The notes under the pieces were generated by a model. The model did not search any database. It saw nothing but the letters and a program-made list of their open reading frames with translations, and had not been told where the DNA came from. The position numbers and the translations under genes were made by a program. This document shows positions 10,838 to 19,166 of a stretch of 64,000 nt of DNA, in pieces (within the stretch, counting starts at the first letter, position 1; each line of letters starts with the position of its first letter). This DNA is from Branchipolynoe longqiensis (taxonomy: Eukaryota > Annelida > Polychaeta > Phyllodocida > Polynoidae). The stretch lies in contig CM059196.1 of the NCBI GenBank assembly GCA_030323885.1, forward strand, positions 39,694,535 through 39,758,534, written 5' to 3'.

Positions 10838-11431
10838 TGCAAATAAGTCAATTTCTGGTCTGTCCGCTCTCCTCCCGCCTGATCCATGTAATTATGTAAT
10901 AAAGGTAAACATGGATAATCTTCAGTCTCAACAGGTCCTGTCATCAGGGAAAGGAAAAGAAAAGATATTATGTGCATGTGCACGTCAATTATGGTTACTG
11001 GCAGCTTAACATAACTTTGAACTTGAGATAATACGTAAGTCCGGCAAAGATTTAATTTTAGCAGATGCTCTGAGTCGCTCCAGCGATGATCCTTTGCTTC
11101 TAAATAAAGCAGCTCATCCTGGAAGATAGTACTTTGTTTGCCCCCATCTTCCAGGATATATGATGACGCACCATGCTAGGCTACTGATGGTATACAAGAC
11201 TGCACTGGCGTCCCGGACGTGGCAGAATAAGTGTGCTCATCTGAGTCAATACCTCCAGTTCTGTCAGTTACACGGTGTGCTCCAGTCTCCCCAAACACGT
11301 ATGACCTATTGTCCTTCCTGATGTTCCTGTGTTTAAGGCCCATGAGATTTCGATAATGAAGCGAGCTATTATGAACTCATCCCATAAGGTCCATAAAGCC
11401 CCTGCTCTCACTCCAGCTGATCTGAAATGCA
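10838..11431 (+). pseudogene. Old DIRS-like element: RNase H end and YR N-terminal half
   Basis: An RNase H-like frame runs from about 10838 (DANKSISGLSALL, NMDNLQSQQVL, ILCACARQLWLLAA) to SGKDLILADALSRSS and ends at a TAG inside a hairpin (11116-11157). A recombinase frame follows, with the phrase TWQNKCAHLSQYLQFC. It is homologous to the second copy at 53290-54396 and is decayed by stops and small indels. At 11431 it is interrupted by the intact Ngaro-like element and resumes at 16424. The intact element is therefore younger. Confidence 0.8.
11116..11157 (+). promoter_or_regulatory. Hairpin over RNase H stop and YR splice acceptor, copy 1
   Basis: Perfect 12-bp inverted repeat ATCCTGGAAGAT / ATCTTCCAGGAT with an 18-nt loop. 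The left arm abuts the TAG stop of the RNase H frame; the right arm contains the polypyrimidine tract and CAG that precede the recombinase frame. The same structure occurs at 53409-53446. Confidence 0.7.
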
Positions 11432-11622
11432 TTATGTGTATTATAATAACATTATAATTATATAAATAACAGAGCTCACATATAGGTTGTATTGTATTTA
11501 TTATTGTCCGGACTTGCTATTTGTTGAATTGGAGTCGCGCGCCAACCTCCCTTGGCACGCGCGCCTATGGGGCGCCACCTGTATTGCGCCATATTGGATT
11601 CACTTCCCACTGAATTTCGATT
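11432..11622 (+). repeat. Terminal split repeat A1
   Basis: 191 bp, identical to A2 (16133-16323) except one base (ACAGAGC versus ACGGAGC). It begins with the TTAT core, has an AT-rich first part and then a GC-rich part ending CTGAATTTCGATT just before gag. Confidence 0.95.
11461..11468 (+). promoter_or_regulatory. TATA box candidate in A1
   Basis: TATAAATA lies 191 bp upstream of the gag ATG (duplicated at 16162-16169 in A2). Position inside the 5' repeat fits an internal element promoter; no initiator was singled out. Confidence 0.5.
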
Positions 11623-11651
11623 GAAGCGGTCGTGTGTGTCGAGAGCTCATA

Positions 11652-12698
11652 ATGTATTGCGATTTGTGTGGTGCGTCGCACAAGACGGACAAGTGCAAGA
11701 AGAAAGGGCGTAAAGGGAAGAAGTTGGTATCGACTAGAGTTACACGTGCTTCAGTTCGACAAACAGGTGATAGTTTGAAGGACTCAAGAGAGAGTTCACC
11801 TGAAATTTTGAAGGGAATGTCGTCACTAACATTAGACGAACAAGAGACTTCACTTTTGGAAGAGATAAAAGACATGGAGTTGGAGGAGCGAGTGTTAGAG
11901 TTGCAGGAGAAGCGAACACTCATGAGAAGACGACGGCTGGAACGGCAAAAAGCAGGCGGAGACGAATTGGTGAAGACGACGACGACTGCAGCGGTGACCT
12001 CGACAGAGCGAGTGGAAGCGGCCATGACAGACGAATGGCCGCCGGCGGTGGTAGCCGGTGCAGGTGTCGGAGCTACAGTGAGCGGGAAGGACGAACATTC
12101 AAGTTACGGTGTGTCGAAACCTCGACACAGGTCGCGAACACGACGGAGGAGGCGGACGCCGTCTGATTCAAGGAGTCGAAGCAGCAGTAGTAGTCGACGA
12201 CTTCGAAGTAAGTGGAGTATCAGACGGTTTGCTGTATTAGGAAAAGAAGTAAAGAAGCTAAATTGTTATGAACTGCTCACGGCTTCAATTAGATGGTGCC
12301 TAGATATACAAAATTTGACTATTGCAGACTATCGTTCTTTTCTTGAGCATGTATGTTTTATGGCTTCAAGAGCTCGACAAAATGATTTCATGGACTCGAC
12401 ACATGTTGAGTATGATAAAGACGTTCGTAAGTTAGCAGAATTGCAAGGGTTTGCAGCATTTGGTAGTAGTAATACGGGCCTGTGCATGTACCACTATGGC
12501 ATGCACAACATGAGGTCGAAAAAGCAGTCGAGTAATGTGCGTAGAACAACAGCTTATACAAAAGAGGGTAAGACTGGGTGTTTCAAGTGGAATAGGGACG
12601 GTGGCTGCAGTAGAAGTGATGACAATTGTAATTATGGTCATTGGTGCATGAAATGCGGCAGTAAAAGCCATAAAAAGGTTAACTGTACTAAAGACTGA
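11652..12698 (+). CDS. gag: Gag-like nucleocapsid protein of Ngaro-like element
   Basis: A 348-residue protein starting at the ATG at 11652 (the frame is open from 11634, but only by GTG). In order: a knuckle-like CX2CX3HX4C at residues 3-15; a Lys/Glu-rich helical region (about 60-110); an Arg/Ser-rich tract (SRSRSSSSSRRLRSKWS, about 175-190); a conserved middle domain; a CX8CX6CX3H CCCH-type finger (CFKWNRDGGC...CNYGH); and a final CX2CX4HX4C knuckle (CMKCGSKSHKKVNC). Such proteins package element RNA. The frame ends at UGA followed by C, with RT in the same frame beyond. A GTAAGT donor candidate lies at 12208. Related gag pieces are at 34955-35245 and 36370-36640. Confidence 0.9.
   Translation: MYCDLCGASHKTDKCKKKGRKGKKLVSTRVTRASVRQTGDSLKDSRESSPEILKGMSSLTLDEQETSLLEEIKDMELEERVLELQEKRTLMRRRRLERQKAGGDELVKTTTTAAVTSTERVEAAMTDEWPPAVVAGAGVGATVSGKDEHSSYGVSKPRHRSRTRRRRRTPSDSRSRSSSSSRRLRSKWSIRRFAVLGKEVKKLNCYELLTASIRWCLDIQNLTIADYRSFLEHVCFMASRARQNDFMDSTHVEYDKDVRKLAELQGFAAFGSSNTGLCMYHYGMHNMRSKKQSSNVRRTTAYTKEGKTGCFKWNRDGGCSRSDDNCNYGHWCMKCGSKSHKKVNCTKD
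12208..12213 (+). promoter_or_regulatory. Candidate 5' splice site inside gag
   Basis: GTAAGT after the first base of a Ser codon (phase 1). The phase fits the acceptor at 15055-15056. A diverged gag copy keeps GTAAGT at the homologous place (35192-35197), although the codon there has changed from Ser to Arg. Confidence 0.5.
12696..12698 (+). promoter_or_regulatory. Candidate readthrough stop codon between gag and RT
   Basis: UGA followed by C. The downstream RT frame is in register with gag and stays open from 12699; its first in-frame ATG is at 12807. A UGA-C context is known to be leaky in eukaryotes. Readthrough is inferred, not shown. Confidence 0.5.
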
Positions 12699-15098
12699 CG
12701 AGTTGGGTCAGTTATCAAGTCTACAAATAAAGATGGAAATAGGTCTGTAATACATGACAACTTGACGGAATGCAATGATAATATTGTTATTTCTAATATT
12801 AACCCCATGATAGTCTTGGAAAATGCAGCAAATAATAATGTGCCGGTGTCTTGTATGGAGGGCAATACTATAATGCGGAGTCCTAAAAACATACACTTGA
12901 AGCAGCATAGTCTTAATAGCGAATTGCATGCTAAGCATGAAGTTAATTACTCTCGTCCAATTGTTAGGGATGTTACATGTGCGGTGCCTGCGAATGAAGT
13001 AGTGGGCGTACCTAACCGGGTTCAAAATACACTGAGCGTGCAATTAGCTAATTGTATTCATGTAGAGCCAGACGGTGCAAGCCAAGTTAACGATAATAAG
13101 CCCAATGTCATAATGAATGAGGTTGCATGTGCTATTGAAACCCAGGCAGTAGGTCAAAGTAGAATAGCTAAGCAAATAAATGAAGGTTGTGCTATTGATG
13201 CTGCTATTAATTCTGAGGTTTCACAATTAAATAGTCAAGTTGGCAGAATATGGCAATGTTGGATTAATCATGAAAGTAGTAATGAAAATGACATGTTATA
13301 TGTTGAGACAATAATGGAAGAATACAATTGTTGGAATTTCTATATTAAGGAATATCCCCATAGTAAGCCAGTTGTAATTCGTGTTGATATTGACTGTGTA
13401 AATGGTAGGTGCAAATGTATGCATTATATAGCAGGTAATCAGACGCAGCTTAGGCCGTGTCGGTTCATTTGTGAAATGTTTATAAGAGGTGATACCGATC
13501 CTGATTGGGTTTATATTTTGTGGGGGGTAGTTTTTGGCTTCCACGTTACCAATATCGATTGTACAGTAGAGTATGAACCTGCGTTTAAAAAAATCGGTAA
13601 CACGCTTTATAGAGACATTATTACGCAAAAGTTGTTGTTGGAGTTAAGCCAACAGATAATTAGTTTAACAGATGAAACACCTCAATGCGTTCACAATATT
13701 TTGTGCATCCCTAAAGAAAGTGGGGGGCGAGGAATAGTTGACTGCAGTAGGCCAAAGGATACATCTATTAATAATTACACGGAAGAAGTAGCGTTGAAGT
13801 TTAGTTATAAAACTGTAGATGATGTGGTAGATAATATGGAGCAGGGAGACTATTTGGCTATTGTAGATTTGAAAGATGCATATCGCGCTATTCCTATCCA
13901 CCCGTTAGACAGACCTAGGCAGGGTCTGATTTGGGATTTTGGAGATAAAGAGGGACCTGTATACCTTTTGGACAACAGGCTTTGTATGGGATTATCATCA
14001 AGCCCCTTTGTTTTTTCGAAAGTTTCGGATTTCGTAGGGAGATGTGCAGTTAGAGAGGGAGTGAGTCGTATAGTGAATTATCTTGATGATTTTTGTGTCA
14101 TCGGTTCGACTTACAATGATACTGTAGTTTTGCAAAATAAGTTGATTAGTCTTCTTCGCAGGTTAGGATTCGACATAAGTTATAAGAAGTTAATTAGTCC
14201 CAATACTAGGATTAGATTTTTGGGAATAATAGTGGATTCGATAAAGTTGGAGTTGACGCTTCCTAAAGATAAGCTAGATAAATTAAGTGCTACTTTGGAG
14301 GCCTTTAAAGGGAAAAAGAAGGAAACCAGGAAGAACCTTGAGAGGCTGGCGGGATTGTTAGCCCACTGCGCCAAAGTAGTGCGTGGTGGGCGAACTTTTT
14401 CTCGTCGAGTATACGACTTAATAAATACGGTAGCTCGTCCCTATTATAAAGTTAGGTTGAATTCGGCTTTCAGAGAAGACATACTTTGGTGGAGCTGCTT
14501 TGCCAAGGAGTTTAATGGAAAGGCCTTAATGATGGGCAAGTTTTCGACAGTGAAGTCAGTTTATAGTGATGCGAGCAAATGGGGATATGGGGCTATGCAT
14601 GATATCGACTGGTTAGTCGGATGTTTCGATAGGCAAGTGGATAGGCAATTGCAGGAGGTGGTGGGTCACCACTATGACCGGCCTGAGAGCAAAGTGTTAG
14701 AAGCCCATATTAATATACAAGAAATGTGGGCAGTATATGCAGCAGTGGAGAGATGGGCACCTGGATGGCAGGGGGACTCAATAGTTATGGTGACAGATAG
14801 TGTCACAGTAGAGTCAGCGTTAGCTACAGGGAGGTCGAAATGCAAACTAATAATGCATTATATAAGAAGACTATTTTGGTTGTCGATAAAATATAATTTT
14901 GTATTTACCGCAGTGCACATTGCAAGTGAATCAAATGTTATAACGGATGCATTGAGTAGATTGAATGATCATTATATGCAGGATGTCATATGTAGAGCAG
15001 ATTGTAATAAATGTTTGTGCTGTGGTAGTGTTTTTGAACGGCCATTCTCTTTACAGGGATCGATAAACTTAGAGGTGAGCAGAAGGCATACCAGCTAA
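12699..15098 (+). CDS. pol: Reverse transcriptase-RNase H of Ngaro-like element
   Basis: Open from just after the gag UGA to 15098, about 800 codons; ATG starts are possible at 12807 or later. The first 180 residues have no known domain. RT motifs: IVDLKDAYRAIPIHP with catalytic Asp at 13866, LCMGLSSSPFVFSKV, and NYLDDF with the two Asp at 14085-14090. RNase H follows with all four acidic residues: Asp 14568 (SVYSDASKWG), Glu 14721 (NIQEMWAVY), Asp 14796 (MVTDSV) and Asp 14946 (VITDALSRL). It copies element RNA to DNA and degrades the template. Its last 14 codons overlap the YR exon in another frame. Confidence 0.93.
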   Translation, partial: RVGSVIKSTNKDGNRSVIHDNLTECNDNIVISNINPMIVLENAANNNVPVSCMEGNTIMRSPKNIHLKQHSLNSELHAKHEVNYSRPIVRDVTCAVPANEVVGVPNRVQNTLSVQLANCIHVEPDGASQVNDNKPNVIMNEVACAIETQAVGQSRIAKQINEGCAIDAAINSEVSQLNSQVGRIWQCWINHESSNENDMLYVETIMEEYNCWNFYIKEYPHSKPVVIRVDIDCVNGRCKCMHYIAGNQTQLRPCRFICEMFIRGDTDPDWVYILWGVVFGFHVTNIDCTVEYEPAFKKIGNTLYRDIITQKLLLELSQQIISLTDETPQCVHNILCIPKESGGRGIVDCSRPKDTSINNYTEEVALKFSYKTVDDVVDNMEQGDYLAIVDLKDAYRAIPIHPLDRPRQGLIWDFGDKEGPVYLLDNRLCMGLSSSPFVFSKVSDFVGRCAVREGVSRIVNYLDDFCVIGSTYNDTVVLQNKLISLLRRLGFDISYKKLISPNTRIRFLGIIVDSIKLELTLPKDKLDKLSATLEAFKGKKKETRKNLERLAGLLAHCAKVVRGGRTFSRRVYDLINTVARPYYKVRLNSAFREDILWWSCFAKEFNGKALMMGKFSTVKSVYSDASKWGYGAMHDIDWLVGCFDRQVDRQLQEVVGHHYDRPESKVLEAHINIQEMWAVYAAVERWAPGWQGDSIVMVTDSVTVESALATGRSKCKLIMHYIRRLFWLSIKYNFVFTAVHIASESNVITDALSRLNDHYMQDVICRADCNKCLCCGSVFERPFSLQGSINLEVSRRHTS
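15044..15056 (+). promoter_or_regulatory. Candidate 3' splice site for the YR exon
   Basis: Pyrimidine-rich ATTCTCTTTACAG ends at 15056. The exon then starts GG|ATC in the YR frame. The same signal stands at 18071 (TTTTCTTTCAG) and 32404 (TTCTGATTTCAG) in the decayed copies, with the same phase. Confidence 0.65.
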
Positions 15099-16018
15099 AT
15101 TCCTACGCTCCTAACTCTGTGACGGCTAGGGAGGTGCAGGTCAATAAATATCTGACTTTTGTTGAAGAGTTCTCCGGAACGCACACTCCCATTCCATGCG
15201 ATTCGTCTCAGGTGGCGTTATATGCGACCTGGTTGGCCAGGACGTTGAAGTATTCCTCGATTATTAATTATCTAAGTGGTCTTAATTATTTTCTTAAAAA
15301 GAACGGAGCAGTAACCATTGACTATACAGACTTTGTAATTTCTTCTACATTGCGAGGAATTCGGAGGGAGCTTGGGGATGCACCTAAACAGGCCATGCCA
15401 TTGTTGCCTAATATGTTGAAAAGTATTTTTTCTCCGTTGTCGACTAGCTCGGGTCACATTGCTTGGCGGGCTGCTGTCCTGTGTAGCTTTAGAGGTTTAC
15501 TAAGGAAGTCGAATGTAACTTATTCAAAGGCTATGCTTTGTAGGAAGGACTTTAAGATCTACCCATGGGGGATGATTTTGAAAGTTCGTAATTCGAAGAC
15601 AATTCAGTTCTCAGAGAGATCCTTAATCATTCCTATAGCTCGTTGTGTAGACCTGGACTTATGTGCAGTCCATTGGGTTGAAAAACATTTTGAGGATAGG
15701 CCAGCCGTAAGGGATGCTTGGGCGTTTTTGTTGCCGGATGGTAAGGGAGGTAATTTCCCGTTATCTTATGAAATTTATCAGTCGACACTCAAAATATTTG
15801 GAAGTCGAGTTGGATTAGATGTTGAATTATTGTCATCGCACTCTTTAAGAAGAGGTGGATGCACATATTTGTCGATGTGTGGTGCCTCGTTGGAGGAGAT
15901 ACGTACAAGAGGTGACTGGAGTAGTAATGCAGTTTTTGAGTATTTAAAAACACCGTTGACTACAAGGATAATGGATGACATGAGAGTGGCAGCAAGGTTA
16001 GCGGATGAAGTTATTTGA
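15057..16018 (+). CDS. Tyrosine recombinase of Ngaro-like element
   Basis: About 319 codons are open from 15059 to the stop at 16018. There is no ATG near the start and the frame opens at a 3' splice-site-like sequence. A SAM-like core-binding part (about the first 95 residues) precedes the catalytic domain. First Arg is at 15491 (LCSFRGLLRKS), HxxR at 15839-15850 (SHSLRRGG), the Trp of the second His/Trp position at 15917 (RGDWSS) and the nucleophile Tyr at 15941 (FEYLKTP). All residues needed for catalysis are present. It would insert the circular element DNA at a site sharing the TTAT core. The protein probably starts with spliced-on upstream residues. Confidence 0.92.
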
Positions 16019-16046
16019 GTTGGGTTGGGGACCTTGGTAGGTTTTT

Positions 16047-16136
16047 GGCATATTTATCAGTCCTGCCAGAGACTAATAATAAACTAGTACTCAGCCCAAC
16101 TCATATTTGTTACCTTTCTGTCGTAGTGTCCTTTAT
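16047..16136 (+). repeat. Split repeat B1
   Basis: 90 bp, one difference from B2 (CTCATATTTG versus CTCATGTTTG). Contains AATAAA at 16078-16083, a plausible polyadenylation signal. Its last four bases TTAT are shared with the start of A2. Confidence 0.93.
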
Positions 16137-16323
16137 GTGTATTATAATAACATTATAATTATATAAATAACGGAGCTCACATATAGGTTGTATTGTATTT
16201 ATTATTGTCCGGACTTGCTATTTGTTGAATTGGAGTCGCGCGCCAACCTCCCTTGGCACGCGCGCCTATGGGGCGCCACCTGTATTGCGCCATATTGGAT
16301 TCACTTCCCACTGAATTTCGATT
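16133..16323 (+). repeat. Split repeat A2
   Basis: 191-bp copy of A1 placed between B1 and B2, as expected for A1-ORFs-B1-A2-B2 elements. It includes TATAAATA at 16162. Confidence 0.95.
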
Positions 16324-16333
16324 TTTGTTGGTG

Positions 16334-16423
16334 GGCATATTTATCAGTCCTGCCAGAGACTAATAATAAACTAGTACTCAGCCCAACTCATGTTTGTTAC
16401 CTTTCTGTCGTAGTGTCCTTTAT
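16334..16423 (+). repeat. Split repeat B2 and right end
   Basis: 90-bp copy of B1 ending in TTAT at 16420-16423, which is the right boundary with the host gene. AATAAA at 16365-16370. Confidence 0.93.
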
Positions 16424-16982
16424 ACGATTCCTCTGTTTCTCCCCGACTCCAACGCTAGCATCCATAGCAGCCCTTCTTGTTGGTTACATGACTCTTATCC
16501 GGCAAAGTAATCTTCTTGCCTCCAACCCACCATCCCTACATGTCCTACGGTTCTGAGATTTTCAAGTTACGGGATCGGCATTATGTCACAGTTCGCTCGA
16601 CAAAAACACGCTCCTCCGCTGCTTCCCCTATAGTGTTCCAACTTCCCCGCATTCATGCATCAGTATGCTGCCCTGTACGTGCTTGGATTGCATATATAGG
16701 CGCTCAGTCCTCCCTGAACCTGATGATCCTGCTTTTATCCTACCCTCTGGCGCACCGCTGACTGCTAAGTCCCTGACCAGAACTCTGCGAACTGCTGCCA
16801 GTTCAGTGCTTCAACTACGCTTGCCTCTCACTCTGCACAGCCTTCAATGAGAGTGCGGGTCTCTCCACATGTGATCTTCTAAGGCCGGCACTTGGAAGGG
16901 TAGGGCAGTCCGTGCCTACCTTCCGGACCTACACGTCAGAGAGGCTCCATCAGCACTCACTATTTCATTGGGTGAGCGCTGA
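16424..16982 (+). pseudogene. Old DIRS-like YR, C-terminal half (continues 11431)
   Basis: Resumes in frame after removing the Ngaro-like insertion. YMTLIRQSNLLASNPPS matches LLRQSNLVVSS of the second copy (about 53890), and further on LTAKSLTRTL and TLHSL of the HxxR box are seen. After HSL the frame breaks (QOCHRE: Gln then stop instead of RRGAAQ), a small indel. The tail near 16900-16982 matches the end of the 54.3-kb copy down to LGER and stop. Confidence 0.8.
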
Positions 16983-17225
16983 TCTCTCCTGTCATCCATC
17001 TGTTTCCGAGACTTTGCCCATGCCTGCACTTGATTATCCTGATTGCCCTTGTCGGCACTTGAACTGACGGGTCATAGTCACCCACTTGATCAGCCTGCTT
17101 CAGGCCCTGTATGATTACCTACTTGATTAAACCTTTCAAAAGTTCCTCCTTTCCACTGTGTTCATAAAGACTGGTTATGCATCATCCATAATGAGGAGGA
17201 ACAGAGCCGACTTCTAACCCCTACT

Positions 17226-18800
17226 AAATGGTTAGTGATGTCAACACCAAGGTTCGTTTTCTGGATATTTATGTTGACTCTGTCCTATTAGAGCTAAGCC
17301 TTCCGCAGGATAAATTAGATAAAACCCTAGATATGTTGCATAAATTGTGTGGTCGGAAGAAAGCCTCAAGAAAAGAACTCAAGCGGGTGGGTGGCCTGCT
17401 GGCACACTGCTTGAAGGTAATTAGGGGAGGGAGGACTTTGACCTGACATATATACGATCCTATGGCTAATCTTAAACAGCCATTCCATAGAGCTAGGCTG
17501 AACAAGGGAGTCAAGGAGGACTTAGATTGGTGGCTGAATTTTGCTAAGTCATTTAATGGTAAGGCTAAGATATTGGGCAAGTTTTCCCTGTCATATCGAC
17601 CAACAGCGATGCTTGGAACTGGGGGTTTGGGGCCCTGCACGACCGGGATTGGATTATGGGTTCTTTTGCTGAGGGGGTGGGTGATTCACTTGATGCTTAT
17701 GCAGGCCACCACCACCGCCGACCTCTGGCTGATGTTGGGACTGCCCACATCAATGTTCAGGAGATGTGGGCGGTCTACACAGCCTGCCTTTGCTGGAGTG
17801 GGGTATGGTGTGACAGCACGGTTATGATGGTGACTGATAGTGCAGTAGTTCAGTCGGCTTTGAACACAGGAAGGTCAAGGTGTAAGGGAATTATGTACTT
17901 CCTCCAGAGGATCTTCTGGCTAGCCGTAGAATTAAATTTTGAGTTCAGTTCCATATATATACGCAGTCAGGTTAACGTCATATGCAATGCGCTAAGCAGA
18001 CTAATTAGGGAGGATAGTGCTAGGACGCCCTGTTGTAGTGAGATTTTTGATAACTCATTCTTTTCTTTCAGGGATAGCGGCTCTAAAAGGCGAGCAGCAG
18101 GGATATCAGCTTCAAAGCTACGCGAAGAATTCGGCTGTCGCAAGTGGGGGGGGTTCAGATTCGAAAGTATTTCGAATATGTTGAGCATTACCATTCATCA
18201 TGTGCACACCTATCTATACCTTGCTCGGAGGAACAGGTGGCACTTTATGCCACTTGGCTCGCCCGTTCGCTCAAGAACGGATCTGTCCTAAATTACCTTA
18301 GCAGGTTGAATTATGTTTTGAGGCAGAATGGCGAGAAGGGTATTGATTATAAGAGTTTTGTTTTAGCTTCGACCCTGAAGGGGATTCGTAGGGTGAAGGG
18401 AGATGCTGCACATCGAGCCATGCCGCTGCTGCCTCATATGTTGTGAAAGATATTTTCATTGTTGACAAATAATCCGGGCCATGTAGCCTGGAGGGTGGCA
18501 GTCCTATGTTCATTTAGGGGGTTATTGAGGAAGTCGCAGGTGACTATGTCTGACGCCACCCTCCGTAGAGCCGACTTTGCTTTTTATGATTGGGGACTAC
18601 TTTTGAGCGTCCACAGATCAAAGACTATTCAGTTCAGGGAAAGGGTCCTGGAGATCCCAATTGCGCGATGTTAAGGCTCCATTAGGTGCATGGATAGTGA
18701 ACGACATGAGGGTGGCCGCGGCACTCTGTGCGGATCATATGACTGGTGGGTGGGTTTTGGGGGGAGGGGGGGGCAGGGGAGACGCATAGGCGTCCCCCAT
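17226..18800 (+). pseudogene. Ngaro-like copy 2: RT thumb, RNase H and YR, decayed
   Basis: Starts within the RT after the palm (VSDVNTKVRFL, LSLPQDKLDK), continues RGGRTLT, a frameshifted RNase H (NSDAWNWGFGALHD region, INVQEMWAVYTA, MVTDSAVVQSAL, NVICNALSRL with Asn in place of the last Asp), a splice acceptor at 18061-18071, and a YR frame with frameshifts (CSEEQVALYATWLARSLKNG, CSFRGLLRKSQVTMS) ending at IPIARC. The HxxR to Tyr segment is deleted; NDMRVAAALCADHMTGG at 18700 is the last part. A repeat region like B/A2 follows to about 19000. Confidence 0.85.
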
Positions 18801-19144
18801 TGGCCTGTTATTATGCTAGCCATGTTGCACAATAAACATCCGACCTATCACTCGTCTGTCTCTCTATTTGTTACATAGCCCTACCTTATGGGATGCATAA
18901 TTAATTATGCATATATAAGTAGGAGGAGTATTGTCTGTATTATTATTGCTATGGTTTGTTATTCGCAAAATACATTATTTCCAATCGCTGACTTGCCTCG
19001 ATTTGCCCAGATTGCCTTCACTATATATATATATAGTTGAGATTATCTGCGATATATGAGTGATTTTCTCAACCATGACTGGTCTAGTTCCAAATACCGA
19101 CACAGTGGCGCTGGCTGCATGTGAGGAAATTCTATATCCCCGTC
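18801..19144 (+). repeat. Probable B/A-type terminal repeats of Ngaro-like copy 2
   Basis: Shows CAATAAACATC, TTGTTACATAGCCCTACCTTAT, then an AT-rich part with TATATAAGTAG. This parallels B1-TTAT-A2 of the intact element. It holds the perfect 18-bp palindrome TGCATAATTAATTATGCA at about 18894-18911. Confidence 0.5.
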
Positions 19145-19166
19145 ACTTCTAACCCCTACTAAATGG

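Larger units (their letters stand above)
11432..16423 (+). mobile_element. Intact Ngaro-like YR retrotransposon
   Basis: A 4,992-bp element with split direct repeats in the order A1 (11432-11622), gag, RT-RNase H, YR, B1 (16047-16136), A2 (16133-16323), B2 (16334-16423). TTAT is shared by the left boundary, the B1/A2 junction and the right boundary. No methyltransferase domain is seen, which fits Ngaro rather than DIRS/PAT. These elements are known to replicate through a circular DNA that the YR inserts without target duplication. All frames are open and repeats are 99% identical, so the copy may be active. It has inserted into an older YR gene. Confidence 0.93.

Noticed and set aside
11634..11651. 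Upstream gag start at 11634
   Set aside because: It is a GTG; the first ATG in frame is at 11652 and is followed at once by the zinc-knuckle motif.
11600..12025. Minus-strand frame antisense to gag
   Set aside because: Shadow of the gag coding sequence; no motif of its own.
12762..12764. RT start at 12762
   Set aside because: It is a TTG in the middle of an open frame that reaches back to the gag stop; not a eukaryotic start.
14079..14090. YLDD as a sign of a retrovirus or hepadnavirus
   Set aside because: The motif is common to RTs; the tyrosine recombinase, split direct repeats and lack of protease, integrase and envelope identify a YR retrotransposon.
12762..15098. DNA adenine methyltransferase domain as in DIRS/PAT
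   Set aside because: I looked for a DPPY/NPPY-type motif in the intact element and saw none.
15119..15121. YR start at 15119
   Set aside because: It is a GTG; conserved YR residues (for example GEQKAYQLNSYAPNS) lie upstream in the same frame, back to the acceptor at 15056.
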